Shown piece after piece: positions 59,391 to 64,000 of a DNA stretch of 64,000 nt (positions are counted from its first letter, which is position 1; every line of letters starts with the position of its first letter). Under the pieces are notes generated by a model. That model did no database searches and was not told the DNA's origin. It saw only the letters and a program-made list of their open reading frames with translations. Location: contig OX439052.1 of assembly GCA_949317995.1 (NCBI GenBank), positions 37,015,932-37,079,931 of the forward strand. The letters are read 5' to 3'. The translations under genes were made by a program, and so were the position numbers. The DNA comes from Acholoe squamosa (Eukaryota; Annelida; Polychaeta; Phyllodocida; Polynoidae).

Positions 59391-60689
59391 CGGTCAGTCC
59401 ACCGAAAGTGGGCACTTGGGTCTTTTTTGGTCTTTTTTGGATACAGGGGGCTGTAGAATAAAAAGTAATTAACCATTCTTCTTATTTCTGGTTTCATTTA
59501 AAAGAAAACACCTTGGGCTTTAAAAGAAGAGCAAATTTGCGTATGTCAGCCTGCTATTTTTTTAGATATGGTAGGCCAAAGTTGAAAAATAGCCAAAAAT
59601 TGCCTTTTTCTTCAATTTCCACCTCATTCCAGGCTCTATGCCATCAAGCCAAGCAGCAACAGACCAATATAATTTTATCTATTCCTTAGTGGGGGATCCT
59701 ACCTAACATTTTCATGTGGTTTGGAGGTGCTCTGGTTGGCATTCTTTTTCCCCTGTTCATTTTTGTAACCAAATACAGTTGATGTAATGGGTGTGAGCAA
59801 AATAAAAGTACACTGGTAGACCTATTAAAACACTATCCTCAATCTTCTTATTTCCCACCAAGATTAGGGTCATCATAGGGGTTTTCCTGGTACAGAAGCT
59901 TAGGGTCTACTTGCAGGCATGACTTTGCAATACATATTCAAGTATTTTCAAGTCAATTTTGCTCACGCCCATTACATTCATATTTCTGAATCCAGAACAA
60001 ATACTATCAAAGTTTTGTTTCTTTCAACCAGCCTAACATGAAGATCTATTGTTAATAAGTCATTTTAAAAAAAGACTGGAGTCTCTACATGCCTTGGTTA
60101 TGCCAAACAGAGGGGTCAACTGACAGATGTAATGGGCGTGAGTGTAATGGGCGTGAGTGTAATGGGCGTGAGTAAAATGCAGTGCAAGAATTTTGGCAGG
60201 CTTGATGCATTTCAAATGCATCCTATATGTATTCTTATATTATTTCTATTGCCTAGATCAATGCTGGTTGAGGTTATATTACTGAGTGGCTGTCTGAAGC
60301 CTGGAAAAATTGTTTCGCTCATGCCCATTACGCTCACGCCCATTACATTCATATTATTTCTTTATGCAATGTCAATATCAATATTTTTCTTTTTTTTCTT
60401 CATTGTGTTTCTGTGGGACCTTTTGTCAAATATCCTAACTGAAAATTATGTAGTTCTGACAAATATTTCTATGATTTAGAGAAGAATTCATTTTGCTCAC
60501 GCCCATTACATTTTCATAATTTTAAATATTTGCAATAAAAACTGACCGCTTGGGAGTTAAAGACTTGAATGAACCTTTCCCGAGAGCCAAGATATAGGGC
60601 TATCAATAAAATTAAGTTTCATGATCTAACTCTGAGTTTTCAAAAATCACCCTCTACCATGGACAAGTGTCTACTTTCAGTGGAATGCC

Positions 60690-60691
<2 letters not shown>
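59391..60691. mobile_element. TIR element B with internal GTAATGGGCGTGAG iterons
   Basis: The left end (59391-59418) and the complement of the right end (60664-60691) match at about 22 of 28 positions, including TCCACYGAAAGT and CACTTG. TA runs lie outside both ends. The motif GTAATGGGCGTGAGY occurs forward at 59784 and three times in tandem at 60129-60173. It occurs reversed at about 59961, 60317, 60332 and 60495. No transposase frame is present. Confidence 0.65.

Positions 60692-60746
<55 letters not shown>
60692..60746. repeat. (TA)n microsatellite, right of TIR element B
   Basis: About 27 TA units follow the right end of element B. A shorter TA run (59373-59390) separates elements A and B. 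Confidence 0.9.
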
Positions 60747-60751
<5 letters not shown>

Positions 60752-60788
60752 GTATGTAGATGATTTAGTATACACAGAGCCATGGAAA

Positions 60789-61178
60789 CGTCCACCTCCC
60801 TCCCTCAATCCTTTAATAGAGGGTTGTATAAAACATCCACCTCCCTCCCTCCCTCCCTCAATCCTTTAATAGAGGGTTGTATAAAACATCCACCTCCCTC
60901 CCTCAATCCTTTAATAGAGGGTTGTATAAAACATCCACCTCCCTCCCTCCCTCCCTCAATCCTTTAATAGAGGGTTGTATAAAACATCCACCTCCCTCCC
61001 TCCCTCCCTCAATCCTTTAAAAGAGGGTTGTATAAAACATCCACCTCCCTCCCTCCCTCCCTCAATCCTTTAAAAGAGGGTTTTATAAAAACATCCACCT
61101 CCCTCCCTCCCTCAATCCTTTAATAGAGGGTTGTATAAAACATCCACCCCCCTCCCTCAATCCTTTATTAGAGGCTTG
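60789..61178. repeat. Minisatellite, ~45-53-bp unit, 8 copies
   Basis: Units of the type TCAATCCTTTAATAGAGGG, then TTGTATAAAACATCCACCTC, repeat eight times. They differ mainly in the number of CTCC tetramers. Confidence 0.9.
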
Positions 61179-64000
61179 CATAATTGCTTGGTGCCTGCTA
61201 GTGCCATGGTTTGTCAGCTATTACAACTAAGTAGTGTGTGTCAAATTACAATCCCAAAAATTGTCCTAATTTCTGTTGTCTTGCACTGTATACTAATAAA
61301 GTCAAAGGCCTAGGTGACAAGAAGATCATGGCTAAGTGTTGTATTCATATTCATAAATCATGTCAACAAAAGGACATTCTGCATTTAACACCATGTCGCT
61401 CATAATGAGTTAAGTGCCTCAATCAACGCAGACATAAAATCACAGTCAACCTATAGTGGAGATTCCACTATGCGATTTTTGCCAAGAATCACAAAAGCAG
61501 GCACAAACACAGCTTATAAAGTGCTTTTTTTATTATTGTAAGGTAGAAAAAACATGTTGAGAGAGCTATTTTTTTATATAGGAAAGGGTTTGTGTACAAT
61601 CTCAGGCACAATATTTTTGTTGTCAAACCATGTTTTTGTTTACTAAATCAAGTTGACCTAATGTAAAGATTGCAGACTTTCACACTGATGGCTCTCTGCA
61701 ACTCATATATCAGAGAGGTTTGATATTTACAGTACAAGACCTTGCGCTCTGTGTGATTGCTGTGTTGTTATTTGTATTTTGCTGTGTTGATGTTTATATT
61801 GAACTCCTACCCAGTCACAGAGTCTATGCAGGTGAAGGTGAGTTTGTAAATATGACACACAATGAGAGAGATCACCCATGAAATAACTCATGAAATCTCA
61901 TGTTTACAATTTTGAATCTGATGTTTACAATATAGGAATGTCAACACCATAATACCGTAGGCACTATAGGGATAACATTCGGTGAGAATGTACCAATAAA
62001 TCACATGGTGGAGCCTCTACTTATGATATGTCACCATTTATATGAATGTGCCGAGCCTAGGGTTCGGGGTAGCGAAAAACCTAACATTTTTCATCCTTTA
62101 GAAAAAAACGGTAACAAGCACCCATTGGGTTGTTTTTATGTCCAAAGGAAACCTCATTGAATAACTTGTTCCAAGTAGGCCATGCTAGTACTGGGGTCCA
62201 TTAATTAATTATTGATTTTGAGTGATTAGGAATGGCCTCAAGGCTACCATGCACGCATCCAAACTTAGTTTCAGCGCACGTGAGGGGGAGGGCTAAATCA
62301 CTCAACCTATACAAAACAAAATAAAAGGGAGGAAAAGCTCCATGAAAAGGTTTTCTCCTATTGGGCCCTAGGGGAGGGCATTTGAGAATATAGTGGAATG
62401 CCCTGCAAGGCATAGAGATCCTAACCATTCATCAGTCCAAAATTTAAACAGAGGCTTGGTCAGGCCAAGTATGAGTGACCGTTAAAGCCTATAACAACTG
62501 CACAAAGCCTCAGGGGTTGTGTTCACTTTGTGGGAATAAATACTAAAGCACTAGAGAAGTTCACATCTTGGCTGACGGAGGTTACTACTTTCACTAAAAT
62601 GTGATATCGAGTTATAAACGAAAATGTGAAAAAAAGACCCCTGTTAAATGCAACTCATAACACACTTATTGCACAAAAAGTGGCCTGTCACGGTCTGTTG
62701 AGTTTCTAGACATAATTTCCTACCTGAATCCCGACATGCCACCTTAGTGAGGTTAAGATCTGAACGTGTACTGCAACACGTATGTGTAACGTCATAGCTC
62801 ATGTGGGGGGATTCCCAGGCTAGCAGTATACAACCTGTAGGTTTTACGTGTAGAGGCCACTCTACACATTTGTGTAGGGAGATAAGATAGATAAAAGAAA
62901 TAAATTGATAAAGAATTATAACAGTCAACACAGTTAATACTTAGGTCTGTCCTGTCCCTAGCCATTGGAACAGTGGATTGCAGTTTGGTCACTTCTATAG
63001 CTATGTAATTACCTATTGTTTGTGGTGTTATCTCTACTCAGCTGGAACCATATATCCGAGCTGTTGAATACTACACAGAGGACTATGCATCTTAACTACA
63101 TAACCTCTGTGTGTACTGGAACCTGTACTTGTATCCCTTGACGTTCACGTACAGGCACACATTCAACATCTTAACCTCCCTATTGTTTAAGTTACCTATC
63201 TATAGGTCGACGATCTAGTTATACCTTATGCCCATTGATCGTCATGATGCTTGAATGAAGGCTTAAGGAGTAACTCGCCATGGCTGCACTTAAATGCATG
63301 AGGGAACCCCATCAGGAATCAAACCTATATGGTCGGCATGATGCATACATCATAATGACCAATGAGCATGGTGCATTTATGTTTGAGAGACCCTCAAGTC
63401 TCAAATCACTAAGGTTGGAGGTCTAGAGGGAATTAATTTCGAATCTGCTTTATATATTTGGTCTTTTTCATGTAGAATTACATTCAAGAGTATGTAGTTC
63501 AACCGACTGATCCATTGAGAGAGGGAATAGGGCAATCTTGATAATTATACAACCCCCCCCCCCCAACAGTGATTTTGGTTAGTTTGGTACTTCACTTTAA
63601 AATAAAAGCAAATCGCTTCCCCTACATAAAGAAAAGGAAATACGAGACTAAGAAAGCAAAAGAAAAAGAGGGGCGTGCTCCTGCACCCCTCTTAATCTGC
63701 CAATGGGCCTAACAGAGGACCTGTCCGGGAGGGATCTGCCCAAGCCTCCCGTGGAGCACGGATCCAAGGCTGGAGTACAATGAACACTTGTCACGGTCTG
63801 CGAACGATTGACACATTGAAAAAAAAATAAAAAATCTAAAAGAAAACCTCACATGTGCTTACCTTAGATTCAGTGTCCTATATTGCCTATATGTGAGTTG
63901 GTATATGTGCTATGGATCCACCCATAGAGGGATATATAACCCACCCAGTACTGTAAATTCTCCCACAGTCCCAGGTAGGTAGGTATAGGTCCGCACAGGT
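61179..64000. other. Right-hand intergenic region, no gene seen
   Basis: It holds short chance frames, a 12-bp C run near 63552 and a piece of the GCATGATGCAT repeat family (63240-63380). I recognise no exon or RNA gene. Confidence 0.5.

Noticed and set aside
60789-61178. CRISPR-like repeat array
   Set aside because: Units run head to tail with no unique spacers, and length differences come from CTCC slippage. It is a eukaryotic minisatellite.

Overview
This is a window of animal nuclear DNA. Two host genes are split by introns with GT/AG borders, spacing is loose and AT-rich, and the rest is packed with LTR retroelements, a LINE fragment, tRNA-derived SINEs, MITEs, foldback elements and minisatellites. 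The gene and repeat style suggests a marine invertebrate (for example a lancelet, echinoderm, hemichordate or lophotrochozoan). I cannot fix the species from sequence alone.

Layout. 1-2171: AT-rich non-coding DNA with a degenerate tandem repeat and a duplicated ~90-bp segment. 2172-10149: a decayed Ty3/Gypsy LTR retrotransposon on the minus strand. Its 3' LTR is complete, its 5' LTR is truncated, its primer-binding site resembles the tRNA-His 3' end, and gag and pol are broken. 10150-11358 (minus): a broken DNA-packaging-type ATPase of the Polinton/adintovirus kind, next to a small single-pass membrane protein gene. 11359-14683: non-coding, with a foldback element and an ACTATAG-rich repeat. 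14684-29142 (plus): a second, younger and much larger relative of the same retroelement. It carries about 6.2 kb of extra cargo between a polypurine tract and the 3' LTR body. The cargo encodes a coiled-coil/zinc-finger protein and has undergone a 1.95-kb internal tandem duplication. Its left end is not a 5' LTR but an inverted copy of the last 156 bp of the LTR. 29330-29935: a LINE fragment.

Host genes. 31017-37050 (+) is an eight-exon SLC5A7/CHT1-type choline transporter gene whose initiator exon is not visible. 46535-48824 (-) is a sphingolipid delta-4 desaturase (DEGS1-type) gene with two coding exons. The end of its first coding exon, with the splice donor, has been amplified into a 45-bp tandem array that keeps several GT donors in register.

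37051-46534 and 48827-64000 are repeat-rich intergenic DNA. Within it, 57592-60746 holds two adjacent elements with terminal inverted repeats, both embedded in (TA)n. Each has its own internal set of short iterated motifs.

The two retroelements share PR-RT-RNaseH-IN order and an integrase tail with two AT-hook motifs. Every mobile-element frame here is broken, so the only probably functional protein genes are the transporter and the desaturase.
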